Positions 17,354 through 27,293 of a stretch of 64,000 bases of DNA are shown in pieces. Each line of letters begins with the position of its first letter. Positions within the stretch are counted from its first letter, which is position 1. The position numbers and the translations under genes are program-made. The notes beneath the pieces are model-generated. The model ran no database searches. It saw nothing but the letters and a program-made list of their open reading frames with translations, and was not told where the DNA came from. The stretch comes from Candidatus Methylopumilus planktonicus. Its GTDB lineage: Bacteria; Pseudomonadota; Gammaproteobacteria; Burkholderiales; Methylophilaceae. Where the stretch lies: assembly GCF_006364715.1 (NCBI RefSeq), contig NZ_CP040984.1, positions 1,054,001 through 1,118,000 on the forward strand, in the 5' to 3' direction.

Positions 17354-18084
17354 ATAAGCGGCCTCTCACCACTATCAATTTTTTGGTTTGGTTCAGTAGA
17401 TTTCTTAATAGCAAAACCATTTGGATATCTTAAGTCGGCGGAGCCAATTCGTTTAACTGAGGCCAAAATATTGTCGTACTGAGCCATAAAGCGAGACAGA
17501 CTTTCTTCGATGTTATCTTTACTTAAGATAATTTTCATATTGTTAGTGGTTCTAATGTCCCAAGTGTACCTAGAAGATAGGGAAACTTGCGCAATTTTTA
17601 ATTGTTTTTTATCCAAAATACTTTGCATTTTTTTATACTCCAGTGCTATATAAGTCTCGGTACCTTCTGGACCAAAAAATAATGGGAGATCTTCATCAGA
17701 TGCTCCATGAAAAATTTCACCATTCTCATTCACCAAAGCAATAGCGCCCCACCTTCCTATGACTTGATGCTCCTCGACAAATACTTCCAATCGATCCGGC
17801 CAGACTCTTTTTAAACTCACTTTTCTTATCCAAGGCAGCTTTGTAAAAGCCTCCTTGGTGCTATATAAATCTAACGAAAAAAAATTGCCTTTAACAAATC
17901 GATCGGAAATCATGCTCACTTGATCTGCATCAAGATGCTGATATTGACCCACTACCTTAATTTCTCTAATAGGAAATTTAGCAAAATGCATAAATTGATA
18001 ACTCAATAAAAAAAGTAATAAAATAATATTAAGTAAAAAAACTAAATTACCTAACCAATAAACTTTTAAATAGTTATTTAACAT
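17350..18084 (-). CDS. ftsQ: Cell division protein FtsQ
   Basis: Bitopic divisome protein linking early and late division factors. The 244-residue protein has one N-terminal transmembrane helix (LGNLVFLLNIILLLFLLSYQFM), then a POTRA domain (FPIREIKVVGQYQHLDADQV, WIRKVSLKRVWPDRLEVFVEEHQVIGRW) and the FtsQ/DivIB beta domain. The WPDRLEV motif is typical. The end of ddl overlaps its start by 11 bases, and its stop overlaps ftsA by 4, so translation is coupled along the operon. Confidence 0.95.
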   Translation of the reverse strand: MLNNYLKVYWLGNLVFLLNIILLLFLLSYQFMHFAKFPIREIKVVGQYQHLDADQVSMISDRFVKGNFFSLDLYSTKEAFTKLPWIRKVSLKRVWPDRLEVFVEEHQVIGRWGAIALVNENGEIFHGASDEDLPLFFGPEGTETYIALEYKKMQSILDKKQLKIAQVSLSSRYTWDIRTTNNMKIILSKDNIEESLSRFMAQYDNILASVKRIGSADLRYPNGFAIKKSTEPNQKIDSGERPLI

Positions 18085-18982
18085 TTGCAGTTTTTAATAT
18101 CTCTAAAACTAATTGGTCGAAATCGGTACCCATCTCTTTCGCAGCCATGGGGACTAAACTATGACTTGTCATACCCGGTGACGTATTCACTTCTATAAAA
18201 TAGTGATCGTTTTTTTTATCCATCATAAAATCAACACGGCCCCAGCTAGAACATCCGATCGAGTTAAAAGCCTCCAAAGCTTCTTGAGCTATTAATGCTT
18301 CTTTATTTTTTTCTATCCCTGAAGGACAAATATATTGCGTATCATCTTTAAGATATTTAGCTTCATAATCATAAAACTCGTTAGTTGGCTTTATTTTAAT
18401 GACTGGCAAGAACTTGCCGTTCACAATACCTACTGTAAATTCCTCACCATCCACAAATTTTTCAACAATCACATTTGGATCAATCTTTGACGTTTTTAAA
18501 AAAGCTTCTTTATATTGTTGTTCGTTTTTGATTTTATCAATACCAATACTTGACCCTTCGTTAGATGGTTTAATAAAAAATGGCGATCCAATTAAATTTA
18601 TGATATCTGCATATGACGTTTTCTCAGTGACTTGAAGAAAATCTGGCGTTGCAATATTTAATGCGCGCCATAACAATTTTGTTTTAAGTTTATCCATTGC
18701 AATGGCAGAACTTAAAGAATCGCTTCCGGTGTATGCCACATTTTTAGACTTTAAAAAGGCTTGCATGGATCCATCTTCACCGCCCCTACCGTGCAAGGCA
18801 ATAAAAACCCTGTCATAACTTTTAATGTCTTCAATATTTCTAAAAGAGGGATCAAAAGCTTCGGCATTAATGCCTAATCGGTTTAGGGCATGAAATACAG
18901 CATCACCACTTAGAAGTGAAACAGCCCTCTCATTGGAGTCGCCACCCATAAGCACTGCAACTTTTCCAAAATCATCCATCAA
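18074..18982 (-). CDS. ddl: D-alanine--D-alanine ligase
   Basis: ATP-grasp ligase making the D-Ala-D-Ala dipeptide of peptidoglycan. The 302-residue protein shows VAVLMGGDSNERAVSLLSG, the HGRGGEDGSMQAFL motif, the ATP-grasp FIKPSNEGSSIGIDKI, and the metal-binding end DYHFIEVNTSPGMTSHSLVP-like YFIEVNTSPGMTSHS. Length is normal for DdlB. Located in the classical position between murB and ftsQ; starts inside an ATGA overlap with murB. Confidence 0.97.
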   Translation of the reverse strand: MMDDFGKVAVLMGGDSNERAVSLLSGDAVFHALNRLGINAEAFDPSFRNIEDIKSYDRVFIALHGRGGEDGSMQAFLKSKNVAYTGSDSLSSAIAMDKLKTKLLWRALNIATPDFLQVTEKTSYADIINLIGSPFFIKPSNEGSSIGIDKIKNEQQYKEAFLKTSKIDPNVIVEKFVDGEEFTVGIVNGKFLPVIKIKPTNEFYDYEAKYLKDDTQYICPSGIEKNKEALIAQEALEAFNSIGCSSWGRVDFMMDKKNDHYFIEVNTSPGMTSHSLVPMAAKEMGTDFDQLVLEILKTANVK

Positions 18983-19857
18983 CTTAGAAAATCCCCTAAA
19001 ATTTTGACTTCTCTTTCGAGCTTAATACCTTTTCTTTTAAATACTTCGGATTCAACATAGTCAATAATATTTTCAATGTCTTTTGCAGAGGCATCACCTA
19101 AATTAATAATAAAATTGGCATGTTTGTCTGAAACCTCAGCATTGCCAACTCTAAAACCTTTTAAACCGCAATCTTCAATGAGTTTTGCTGCAAATGTATC
19201 TTTTGGATTTCTAAATGTTGAGCCTGCCGTTGGCCAATTAAGAGGCTGCGTATTTTTTCTATGGTTAAGATATTCTTTTATCTTACTCTCTGGATCAGCT
19301 GCCATATCTTTCTTAAAATTAAACCACGCACCTACAAACCATTCTTTTAAATTAGGCTTTATTACTTCGCGATAAGAAATTTTAAATTCATCTTTTAATC
19401 TCGTAACTATATTGCCACCTTCATCGATCATATTGACCTTGGTAACAAAATTCCATGTTTCAGAACCATAACAACCTGCATTCATTGCCAAAGCGCCTCC
19501 AACCGTACCTGGAATACCTGCAAAAAATTCTCCTTCTACATAATGTTCTTTAGCTAGATTTTTGGCAATTTTTGCACATGTATTACCCGCTTCTGAATAT
19601 ACGCCTTGATCAGTCATTTGAATTTCATTTAAAGCAGCATGCATAACAATCACAGTGCCGCGAATTCCGCCATCTCTCACTAAAATATTAGATCCCAATC
19701 CAATAAAAGTAAGAGGCTTTAAATATGACTCATGCTTTAAAAAAGATTTTAAGTCTTCTAAATTTTTAGGTGAAAATAAAGCATCAGCTGTCCCACCTAC
19801 ACGCCAACTGTTGTATTTATTTAATGATTCATTTTTTAAAATTAATGCGTTCTTCAT
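18979..19857 (-). CDS. murB: UDP-N-acetylenolpyruvoylglucosamine reductase
   Basis: FAD enzyme reducing UDP-GlcNAc-enolpyruvate to UDP-MurNAc. The 292 residues show NSWRVGGTADALF, the FAD motif TFIGLGSNILVRDGGIRG, GIPGTVGGALAMNAGCYG and the catalytic region LNWPTAGSTFRNP through LIEDCGLKGFRVGNAEVSDKHANFI. The compact length and the GSTFRNP serine place it in the shorter (type II, MurB of Gram-positive type) class by established classification. Overlaps murC and ddl by 4 bases each. Confidence 0.96.
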   Translation of the reverse strand: MKNALILKNESLNKYNSWRVGGTADALFSPKNLEDLKSFLKHESYLKPLTFIGLGSNILVRDGGIRGTVIVMHAALNEIQMTDQGVYSEAGNTCAKIAKNLAKEHYVEGEFFAGIPGTVGGALAMNAGCYGSETWNFVTKVNMIDEGGNIVTRLKDEFKISYREVIKPNLKEWFVGAWFNFKKDMAADPESKIKEYLNHRKNTQPLNWPTAGSTFRNPKDTFAAKLIEDCGLKGFRVGNAEVSDKHANFIINLGDASAKDIENIIDYVESEVFKRKGIKLEREVKILGDFLS

Positions 19858-21245
19858 GAATTCACAATATTTAAAATGTCCTTAGTCACCCTTCCCACCG
19901 ATCCTGCGCCCATGACAATTAAAATTGAATTTTGATTGATATTTTGAAGTGCTATTTTAGCTAGCTTAGCAATATCCTTCTCGAATGAAACTTTGTTTGT
20001 GATCTTATTAATACTATCCATCATTGCTGATGAACTTACCCCTGGAATCATTTCTTCTCCCGCCGAATAAATATCGGTAAGAAGGACTTCATCTGCCTTA
20101 TGAAGCACCCTTACAAACTCATTAAAATAGTCTCGCGACCTTGTATAGCGGTGAGGCTGAAATACCAGATAAATAGATCTATTTGGATAAGCATCTGCTG
20201 CCGCATCAAGAACTGCTTCGATTTCTACAGGATGATGGCCATAGTCGTCGACTAAGATAAAAGTTTTATCATTAAAAATTAGATCTTTATATGTTTCAAA
20301 TCTACGACCCACCCCTTTAAAATTCATTAGAGCGTCGATTGTTTTTGAAATGGGAATCTCAAGTTCGTCAGCAAGCGCTATTGCTGCTAATGCATTTCTT
20401 ACATAGTGCTTACCTGGAAGGTTTAAGGTAATATCTTTTTTAACTACATCAGAATGTTTAATGGAAACTTTAAAATGCATTTTACCTGCATCTGCATTAA
20501 CTTCCTCTGCGTGAACGTCAGCATTTTCTGATAAGCCATATGTGATAATAGGTCTAGAAATCTTAGAGATAATTGATTTAATAACAGGGTCATCAATGCA
20601 TAGAATCACCACGCCATAAAATGGTAGTCGATGAATAAATTCAATGTAAGTTTTTTTGAGTTTATCAAAATCATTATCATAAGTTTCCATATGATCTTGA
20701 TCAATATTTGTCACAATTGAATATACGGGGGTTAGATGCAAGAAAGATGCATCTGACTCATCAGCCTCAACTACAATATATTCACCATTTCCTAATTTTG
20801 CATTCGCATTTAAAGAAGAAAGTCTTCCGCCGATTACATATGTTGGATCCATTGAAGCTTCAGCCAAAATAGAAGCGATTAAACTTGTAGTTGTTGTTTT
20901 GCCGTGGGTACCTGCTACTGCAATACCTTTTTTAAAACGCATTAATTCTGAAAGCATTTCTGCCCTAGGCATAATTGGTATTTTATTTTTAATAGCTGCT
21001 TTTAGTTCTGGATTATCTTGATTGATTGCAGAAGAAATCACAACAACATCAACATCTCGAATATTGTCAGATGAATGGTTAATAAAAATTTTAATGCCAA
21101 GATCTTTTAGGCGAGAAGTCACAAGCGACTCTTGAATATCTGAACCGGAAATAAAGTAGCCTAGGTTATGCATCACTTCTGCAATACCGCTCATACCAGA
21201 GCCACCTATTCCTATAAAATGAATTCTATTTATATTGTGTTTCAT
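19854..21245 (-). CDS. murC: UDP-N-acetylmuramate--L-alanine ligase
   Basis: Adds L-Ala to UDP-MurNAc. 463 residues with the Mur ligase plan: N-terminal UDP-binding Rossmann domain (IHFIGIGGSGMSGIAEVM), the central ATP P-loop GIAVAGTHGKTTTTSLIA, the EADESDASFL segment, and the C-terminal domain with LVDDYGHHPVEIEAVL and the QPHRYTRSRD motif characteristic of MurC. Overlaps murG and murB by 4 bases each. Confidence 0.97.
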   Translation of the reverse strand: MKHNINRIHFIGIGGSGMSGIAEVMHNLGYFISGSDIQESLVTSRLKDLGIKIFINHSSDNIRDVDVVVISSAINQDNPELKAAIKNKIPIMPRAEMLSELMRFKKGIAVAGTHGKTTTTSLIASILAEASMDPTYVIGGRLSSLNANAKLGNGEYIVVEADESDASFLHLTPVYSIVTNIDQDHMETYDNDFDKLKKTYIEFIHRLPFYGVVILCIDDPVIKSIISKISRPIITYGLSENADVHAEEVNADAGKMHFKVSIKHSDVVKKDITLNLPGKHYVRNALAAIALADELEIPISKTIDALMNFKGVGRRFETYKDLIFNDKTFILVDDYGHHPVEIEAVLDAAADAYPNRSIYLVFQPHRYTRSRDYFNEFVRVLHKADEVLLTDIYSAGEEMIPGVSSSAMMDSINKITNKVSFEKDIAKLAKIALQNINQNSILIVMGAGSVGRVTKDILNIVNS

Positions 21246-22315
21246 TTTTTAATTAATCGCTCGCATGCTTGAAAAATGACTTCCTCAGGCTTTGTCGCCA
21301 CATTTTCGAGTGCTGCTTTTGCCATAATCAAACATTTTTTTCTTGTCATTTCTTGAAGTAATCCACTTAATAAGTCTGCTGTAAATTCCTCCTGAATTAT
21401 AAGTCGCGCAGCCTTCTTGTCACTTAAGTATTTTGCGTTATAAAACTGATGGTTATCAACTGCAAAAGGAAAAGGCACTAATAAGCTAGGAATACCAGCT
21501 GCCGAAAATTCAGATACTGTAAGAGCCCCGGATCTGGCTATAACAAAATCTGCCCATTCATAAACTTTTTCAATATTGTCTAAATAAGCTCTGCAGTCTG
21601 CTTTGATATCACTCTTCTTGTATGCTGCTTTCAATTCTTGAAAATGTTTCTCGCCTGACTGATGAATAATCGTTGGTCTATTTTTAGGATGCATTTTTTT
21701 GATACTTAAAGGAATCGTATCATTAAAAAATTTAGCGCCCAGACTGCCCCCGACTACAAGCAATCTTAACGGTCCCTTTCTATTTTTAAATCTTTTAATT
21801 GGTGGCTGAATTTGTCTAATAGCATTTCTCACTGGATTCCCAATTTTTTTAGAGGAACGTATAAACTTAATTGGAAATGCAGAATATGTTTCTGAAGCAA
21901 TCATCGCCAATAATTTATTAGTAAGTCCTGGGATAGAGTTTTGTTCATGCACAATCAGTTTCTTACCCATGAGCCTTGCCATAACCCCGGCAGGAAATGA
22001 AACATAACCCCCCATAGCAATTACTACATCTGGCTTTTCATTTTTAATTGTTATTGCGCATTGTATTAAAGCAATTAAAAGTGTAAATGGCAGTTTTAAC
22101 CAACTTAAAATACTTTTGCCTCTGACACCTGAAATATCAATCATTGCTTTTTGATAAGGCTTTTTTTCTATTAACCTATTTTCCATGCCATGTTTTGTGC
22201 CAAGCCAAGTGATCAACCAACCTTTAGCTTTTAAATAATCAGCAATTGCAATACCCGGATAGATGTGCCCTCCAGTTCCTCCTGCAACAATCAATATTTT
22301 TTTATTGGGTCTCAT
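21242..22315 (-). CDS. murG: Undecaprenyldiphospho-muramoylpentapeptide beta-N-acetylglucosaminyltransferase
   Basis: Peripheral membrane GT-B glycosyltransferase that converts lipid I to lipid II. The 357-residue protein shows the N-terminal glycine loop ILIVAGGTGGHIYPGIAIAD, the lipid/membrane region with VIAMGGYVSFPAGVMARL and LIVHEQNSIPGLTNK, the second GGSLGA loop (LLVVGGSLGAKFF) and the UDP-GlcNAc site RSGALTVSEFSAAGIPSLLVPFP. Follows ftsW after 4 bases; overlaps murC by 4. Confidence 0.97.
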   Translation of the reverse strand: MRPNKKILIVAGGTGGHIYPGIAIADYLKAKGWLITWLGTKHGMENRLIEKKPYQKAMIDISGVRGKSILSWLKLPFTLLIALIQCAITIKNEKPDVVIAMGGYVSFPAGVMARLMGKKLIVHEQNSIPGLTNKLLAMIASETYSAFPIKFIRSSKKIGNPVRNAIRQIQPPIKRFKNRKGPLRLLVVGGSLGAKFFNDTIPLSIKKMHPKNRPTIIHQSGEKHFQELKAAYKKSDIKADCRAYLDNIEKVYEWADFVIARSGALTVSEFSAAGIPSLLVPFPFAVDNHQFYNAKYLSDKKAARLIIQEEFTADLLSGLLQEMTRKKCLIMAKAALENVATKPEEVIFQACERLIKK

Positions 22316-22319
22316 TAAA

Positions 22320-23477
22320 CTAAATTCCCCTTAGCCCTCTTCGATTTTCCCAATCAATTCGTAGTAATATCGCAAGCGCAATCATATTAGCCAAAATACC
22401 GCTACCGCCGTAAGAAAGAAGTGGCAGGGTTAAACCTTTTGTAGGAAGAAGTCCCATATTCACACCCATATTGATAATACCTTGCGTACCAAACCAAATG
22501 CCAATGCCTTGAGATAATAGGGCTGAGTAATAACTTTCATTAATAATAGCTTCTTTAGCAATTCCAAAAGCCCTGATTACCAACCATGAAAACAATCCAA
22601 TAACTATAAGTACGCCAAAGAAACCAAACTCTTCAGCTAATACAGCCAAAATAAAATCAGTGTGAGCTTCTGGTAAGTAAAGTAATTTTTCGACACTGCC
22701 ACCTAGCCCTACTCCAAAAAATTCACCTCGTCCAAAGGCTATAAGTGCGTGTGATAATTGATAACCTTTTCCATAAGGGTCGGCCCATGGATTAAAAAAA
22801 CCTATCAACCTTTGGTATCTATAATCAGAGCTGTAAATTAATGCTGCCATACCAATAGGTGCAACAAGAGTAAGCCCCATCAGTATTTTTTTGTCTATAC
22901 CACCTAAAATTAATGTACACATTGCAATGACTAAGATTACTGCAAATGCGCCAAAATCTGGTTCAAGTAATAGCAATGCACCTAACAACATAATCACTGA
23001 TGCCATTGGAAGAAAACCTTTTAGAAAACTACCAATTTCTTTTGATTTTCTTAAAACATAATCTGAGGCATACATTGCTGTAAATAATTTCATAAATTCC
23101 GAGGGCTGTATATTCAATACAAATAATGAAATCCAACGCCTACTTCCATTTACAACATGGCCAATACCAGGAATGAGAACAAGGATCAGTGAGACCATAC
23201 CTGCCATAAATAAATAAGGAGACATCTTTTGCCACCAGCGAATTGGGATTTGGAAAATAATAAATCCGACAATAAATCCCAGTGAAATATAAATTGATTG
23301 CCTTACTAAGAAAAAGTAATTTTGATGTTTAGTTAATTTACTAGATTCAGCAAAAGAAATAGAGGATGAATAAACCATGATAAGGCCAATCGCAATTAAT
23401 ATTAGTGAAACCCAAAACAGGCCTTGATCAAAAGAAGGTTTATCTATTGTCGATTTATTAGAAAATTTATCAATCAT
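22320..23477 (-). CDS. ftsW: Peptidoglycan glycosyltransferase FtsW
   Basis: SEDS-family polymerase of septal glycan strands, working with FtsI. 385 residues with about ten predicted membrane helices, and the family segments LVLIPGIGHVVNGSRRWISL, NIQPSEFMKLFTAMYASDY, LEPDFGAFAV, the PEAHTDFILAVLAEEFGFFG loop and the C-terminal GLLPTKGLTLPLLSYGGSGI. Located between murD and murG, the standard FtsW position, which separates it from RodA. Confidence 0.97.
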   Translation of the reverse strand: MIDKFSNKSTIDKPSFDQGLFWVSLILIAIGLIMVYSSSISFAESSKLTKHQNYFFLVRQSIYISLGFIVGFIIFQIPIRWWQKMSPYLFMAGMVSLILVLIPGIGHVVNGSRRWISLFVLNIQPSEFMKLFTAMYASDYVLRKSKEIGSFLKGFLPMASVIMLLGALLLLEPDFGAFAVILVIAMCTLILGGIDKKILMGLTLVAPIGMAALIYSSDYRYQRLIGFFNPWADPYGKGYQLSHALIAFGRGEFFGVGLGGSVEKLLYLPEAHTDFILAVLAEEFGFFGVLIVIGLFSWLVIRAFGIAKEAIINESYYSALLSQGIGIWFGTQGIINMGVNMGLLPTKGLTLPLLSYGGSGILANMIALAILLRIDWENRRGLRGI

Positions 23478-24823
23478 GATTTACTTTTTAACTTACTCAC
23501 ACAATCTTTAAAAACTTCTCCGCGATGTACATAATTTTTAAACATATCTGTACTTGCACATGCTGGGGAAAGGAGAACCACATCTCCTACTTCAGCTAAC
23601 TCAAACGATTTGATAATTGCTGATTCAAGATTTTTTTCAATAGTTGTCGGAATGGCACCGCCGCTAAATACCTCATGCATTATTTTTGCATCTTTACCAA
23701 TCAATGTAATATTTTTCACCTTACCTTTAGACGGGCCAATTAATGGTTGAAAATTCTGACTTTTTCCATCTCCTCCGGCAATAAGTAGGATTGGTTTAGT
23801 CATGCTTTGAATTGCGGCAATTGTAGCTCCAACGTTGGTGCCTTTTGAATCGTTATAAAAATCAATCCCTGATATAGAGTTAATAAATTCAACTCGATGA
23901 GGCGGTGCTTTAAATTGACTTAGTACTTTTTTAATCACATCTTTTGAAATCATAAATGGCTCACAAAGCGCCAAAGCAGCCATTATATTTAGAATATTAT
24001 GTGCGCCCCTTAGTTTAATTTCATCTAGGGAAATAATTTCAGCATTGCCTTTTGCGATGAAATATTGATTCCCATTTTTTTTAATACCATAATTTTTCTC
24101 GTCCAAATGATTTCCAAATGTCACCGAGCTTTCATTAATTTTAGATTTAAGATAATCATCATCTCTATTTAAGATCGTATTTTTAGCATGATTAAATATT
24201 CTATATTTTGCTTTGGCATACTCTTCGATTGATCCGTATCGATCCATATGATCTTCCGAAATATTTAAGACTGCTGCTGCTTCAAGCGCTAATGAATACG
24301 TCGTTTCTAGTTGATAACTAGAAAGTTCAAGAACATATGCCTCTGGCGCTTTTTGATTTAAGGTATTTAATATGGGGATCCCAATATTCCCGCCGACAAT
24401 AACTGATATACCAGCTGCTTTCAATAAATCTCCCACAAGAGATGTAACTGTCGTTTTACCGTTTGATCCTGTAATACCAATCACTTTTGAACTCGCGGGT
24501 TTGGCTAGCGCAAAGATTTCAATATCACCAATTACAGGTATGCCCCGATTTAGAGCCGTTTGTAAATAGCTTTCTCTCAATGACACACCTGGGCTAATAA
24601 TAATTAATTCAATATCATTAATGATGCCATCGTTAAATTTTTCTCCAATAGAAAATTTAACATCTTTAAATTTTTCTTTTATTTCATCAAAATTATCAAT
24701 AGCTATTCTTGTATCAATGGCTTGAATATCACATTCTTTGTTCGCTAAAAAATGTAAAACTGATTGGCCTGTGTCTCCAAGACCAACTACCAGAATTTTC
24801 TTTTTATTAAAATTGATGCTCAT
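23474..24823 (-). CDS. murD: UDP-N-acetylmuramoylalanine--D-glutamate ligase
   Basis: Adds D-Glu to UDP-MurNAc-L-Ala. 449 residues: N-terminal ILVVGLGDTGQSVLHFLAN, P-loop VIGITGSNGKTTVTSLVGDLL, the ELSSYQLETTYSL motif diagnostic for MurD, and the C-terminal FYNDSKGTNVGATIAAIQS and LLSPACASTDMFKNYVHRGEVF. Overlaps both mraY and ftsW by 4 bases. Confidence 0.97.
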   Translation of the reverse strand: MSINFNKKKILVVGLGDTGQSVLHFLANKECDIQAIDTRIAIDNFDEIKEKFKDVKFSIGEKFNDGIINDIELIIISPGVSLRESYLQTALNRGIPVIGDIEIFALAKPASSKVIGITGSNGKTTVTSLVGDLLKAAGISVIVGGNIGIPILNTLNQKAPEAYVLELSSYQLETTYSLALEAAAVLNISEDHMDRYGSIEEYAKAKYRIFNHAKNTILNRDDDYLKSKINESSVTFGNHLDEKNYGIKKNGNQYFIAKGNAEIISLDEIKLRGAHNILNIMAALALCEPFMISKDVIKKVLSQFKAPPHRVEFINSISGIDFYNDSKGTNVGATIAAIQSMTKPILLIAGGDGKSQNFQPLIGPSKGKVKNITLIGKDAKIMHEVFSGGAIPTTIEKNLESAIIKSFELAEVGDVVLLSPACASTDMFKNYVHRGEVFKDCVSKLKSKS

Positions 24824-25923
24824 CTAATCTTCAGTGATGAGATCCCTATTAATACAAGCATCATTGTTATGATCCAAAATCTAACAACGACCTGGGTTTC
24901 TTTCCACCCTTTTTTCTCATAATGATGGTGAAGAGGTGCCATAAGGAAAATTCGCTTACCAATTCCATATTTAAATTTTGTGTATTTAAAATACATGACT
25001 TGGATGGCAACAGAAAAAGTCTCGATCACAAAAATACCACCCATAATAAATAAAACGATCTCTTGTCTCACAATTACTGCGACAGTTCCAATAGCAGCGC
25101 CCAGAGCAAGTGCGCCTAGATCGCCCATGAATACTTCTGCAGGATAAGTGTTGAACCATAAAAACCCCAAGCCAGCACCAGCCATTGCAGTACAAAATAT
25201 AGCTAACTCACCAGCACCACTGATATAAGGAATGCCTAAATATTTAGCTATGACATAATTACCTGCGACATAAGCAAAAACACCCAATGCACTTGCAACC
25301 AATACAGCTGGCATAATGGCAAGGCCATCTAGCCCATCTGTAAGATTGACTGCATTACTACTCCCTACAATGACGATATAACTTAAAAGTATAAAAGTAG
25401 GTCCACTCATCGTAAAACTTACATCCTTAAAGAATGGAAGAATAAGCGAAGTCTGTTCAGGAGTTACAGCGTTGGACCACAGATATATAGATGCCCCAAG
25501 ACCTATGATTGATTGCAATAAATATTTTTGCCCCGCACTCATACCATTCGGATCTTTATAAATCACTTTTTTTAAATCATCCATAAATCCAATAAGGCCA
25601 AAACCAAGCGTGACAATCAACAATAGCCAAATATAGTTATTACTTATATCCGCCCACAACAAGGTCGACACAATAATCGATACCAATATTAAGCCACCGC
25701 CCATTGTGGGTGTGCCTGTTTTAATTAAATGATCTTTAGGGCCATCTGATCTTACAGCCTGTCCTATATTGAACTGATTAAGTTTCTTAATTAACCACGG
25801 GCCAAAAGCGAAAGAGATAACTAATGATGTGATAGTCGCCATCACGGCTCTTAATGTAATGTAATTAAATACATTAAACCCATGGATCTCTTTTGCTAAA
25901 AACTTAAATAATTCGAGCAACAT
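24820..25923 (-). CDS. mraY: Phospho-N-acetylmuramoyl-pentapeptide transferase
   Basis: Integral membrane enzyme making lipid I from UDP-MurNAc-pentapeptide and undecaprenyl phosphate. 367 residues, about ten helices. Signatures: GTPTMGGGLIL, GFMDDLKKVIYKDPNGMSAGQKYLLQ (DDxxK), NAVNLTDGLDGLAI, FMGDLGALALGAAIG, and the C-terminal MAPLHHHYEKKGWKETQVVVRFWI. Preceded by a 23-base gap after murF; overlaps murD by 4. Confidence 0.97.
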   Translation of the reverse strand: MLLELFKFLAKEIHGFNVFNYITLRAVMATITSLVISFAFGPWLIKKLNQFNIGQAVRSDGPKDHLIKTGTPTMGGGLILVSIIVSTLLWADISNNYIWLLLIVTLGFGLIGFMDDLKKVIYKDPNGMSAGQKYLLQSIIGLGASIYLWSNAVTPEQTSLILPFFKDVSFTMSGPTFILLSYIVIVGSSNAVNLTDGLDGLAIMPAVLVASALGVFAYVAGNYVIAKYLGIPYISGAGELAIFCTAMAGAGLGFLWFNTYPAEVFMGDLGALALGAAIGTVAVIVRQEIVLFIMGGIFVIETFSVAIQVMYFKYTKFKYGIGKRIFLMAPLHHHYEKKGWKETQVVVRFWIITMMLVLIGISSLKIR

Positions 25924-25946
25924 AATTTTTATCTTTCTTAAAAATT

Positions 25947-27293
25947 TTAGCTAAGTGCCTCTACAACCTCTTCCATTTTCATAAATCGAGAGCCTTTAAT
26001 AAGCACACAGGAATTCTTTTTTATCTTAGTTTTGACGTACCTAATAAGTGTTTTTTTATCTTCAAACCATTTTGCATTACCTTTACAATTATCTATCACA
26101 TGCTTGGTTAATTTTCCCGTTCCAACTACGTCTTGTATTTTGTTTTTTTTAATATAAGCCCCTATTGATTTATGGTACTCAACCTCTTTTTTGCCTAGCT
26201 CGCCCATATCGCCAATAATTAATATTTTTTCACAATCCTGGTTTGCAAGAACATCAATTGCAGCGCGCATCGAAGCAGGATTTGCATTGTAGGTATCATC
26301 AATCAAGATACAGTTATGAAGTCCTTTTTTGAGTTCTAGTCTTCCATGCACTGACTTAATAGATTCAATACCACGTTTAATAGCTTTTAATGGTATTTTT
26401 AGCGCGATAGAAGCGGCAATAGCTGCTAATGCATTTTTTAAATTATGCTCGCCCTTTAATTTGACTTTAATTTCTAGGATTCCTTTTGGCGTTTTAATTT
26501 GAGAAATGCCGTGAACCGTCTTCTTTACATACACATCAGATTTTGCAGTTAATCCAAATGTGATAACTTTTTTACGGAGTGCAGCATTCTTTAATAGACT
26601 ATAAAATTCATCCTCTCTATTAATAACCGCAATACCATTACTCTTTAGCCCTGAAAATATTTCTGATTTCGCTTTTGCAATACCTTCTTTTGAGCCAAAA
26701 AATTCAATATGAGCCTCTCCTATATTTGTAATCACTGCGACATCTGGTTTTGCAATCTCACTTAAATATTTAATTTCACCCTTATGATTCATACCCATCT
26801 CAACTACAGCAAATTTTTGAGTTTTTTTGATATTTAATAAGGAAAGTGGAAGTCCTATATCATTATTGAAATTTCCATGGCTCATCAGGACTTTTAATTT
26901 GCTGTTAACATGGCAAGAAAGAATACTGCCAATCATTTCCTTTGTTGTTGTTTTACCATTGCTGCCGGTAATAGCAATAAGAGGCAGCCTAGATTGAGCT
27001 TTCCAATACTGAGCTATCTTACCTAAAGCCTCTCTCCCATTTTTAACGATTATTTTATTTTCTAAATTTTTAATGTCTCTAGAGACTACTGCGACCAATG
27101 CACCTTTTTTAATAGCACTTATTGCAAAATTATCTCCGTCAAATTTTTCACCCTTGATACCTAAAAATAAATCATTCTTTTGAATATCTTTACTATTAAT
27201 TGAAATGTTTTTAATGGTTTTGTGAAGTAAAGAAGTATCACCATAGTATTTACCAGAAACAATTTTTTTAATCTTATTTAAAGTAATTTGCAT
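25947..27293 (-). CDS. murF: UDP-N-acetylmuramoyl-tripeptide--D-alanyl-D-alanine ligase
   Basis: Adds the D-Ala-D-Ala dipeptide made by Ddl. 448 residues with N-terminal SINSKDIQKNDLFLGIKGEKFDG, P-loop LIAITGSNGKTTTKEMIGSIL, VVEMGMNHKGEIKYLSEIAKPDVAVITNIGEAH and the MurF-type ILIDDTYNANPASMRAAID followed by ILIIGDMGELG. Directly abuts murE. Lysine-rich and AT-rich like the rest of the cluster. Confidence 0.97.
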   Translation of the reverse strand: MQITLNKIKKIVSGKYYGDTSLLHKTIKNISINSKDIQKNDLFLGIKGEKFDGDNFAISAIKKGALVAVVSRDIKNLENKIIVKNGREALGKIAQYWKAQSRLPLIAITGSNGKTTTKEMIGSILSCHVNSKLKVLMSHGNFNNDIGLPLSLLNIKKTQKFAVVEMGMNHKGEIKYLSEIAKPDVAVITNIGEAHIEFFGSKEGIAKAKSEIFSGLKSNGIAVINREDEFYSLLKNAALRKKVITFGLTAKSDVYVKKTVHGISQIKTPKGILEIKVKLKGEHNLKNALAAIAASIALKIPLKAIKRGIESIKSVHGRLELKKGLHNCILIDDTYNANPASMRAAIDVLANQDCEKILIIGDMGELGKKEVEYHKSIGAYIKKNKIQDVVGTGKLTKHVIDNCKGNAKWFEDKKTLIRYVKTKIKKNSCVLIKGSRFMKMEEVVEALS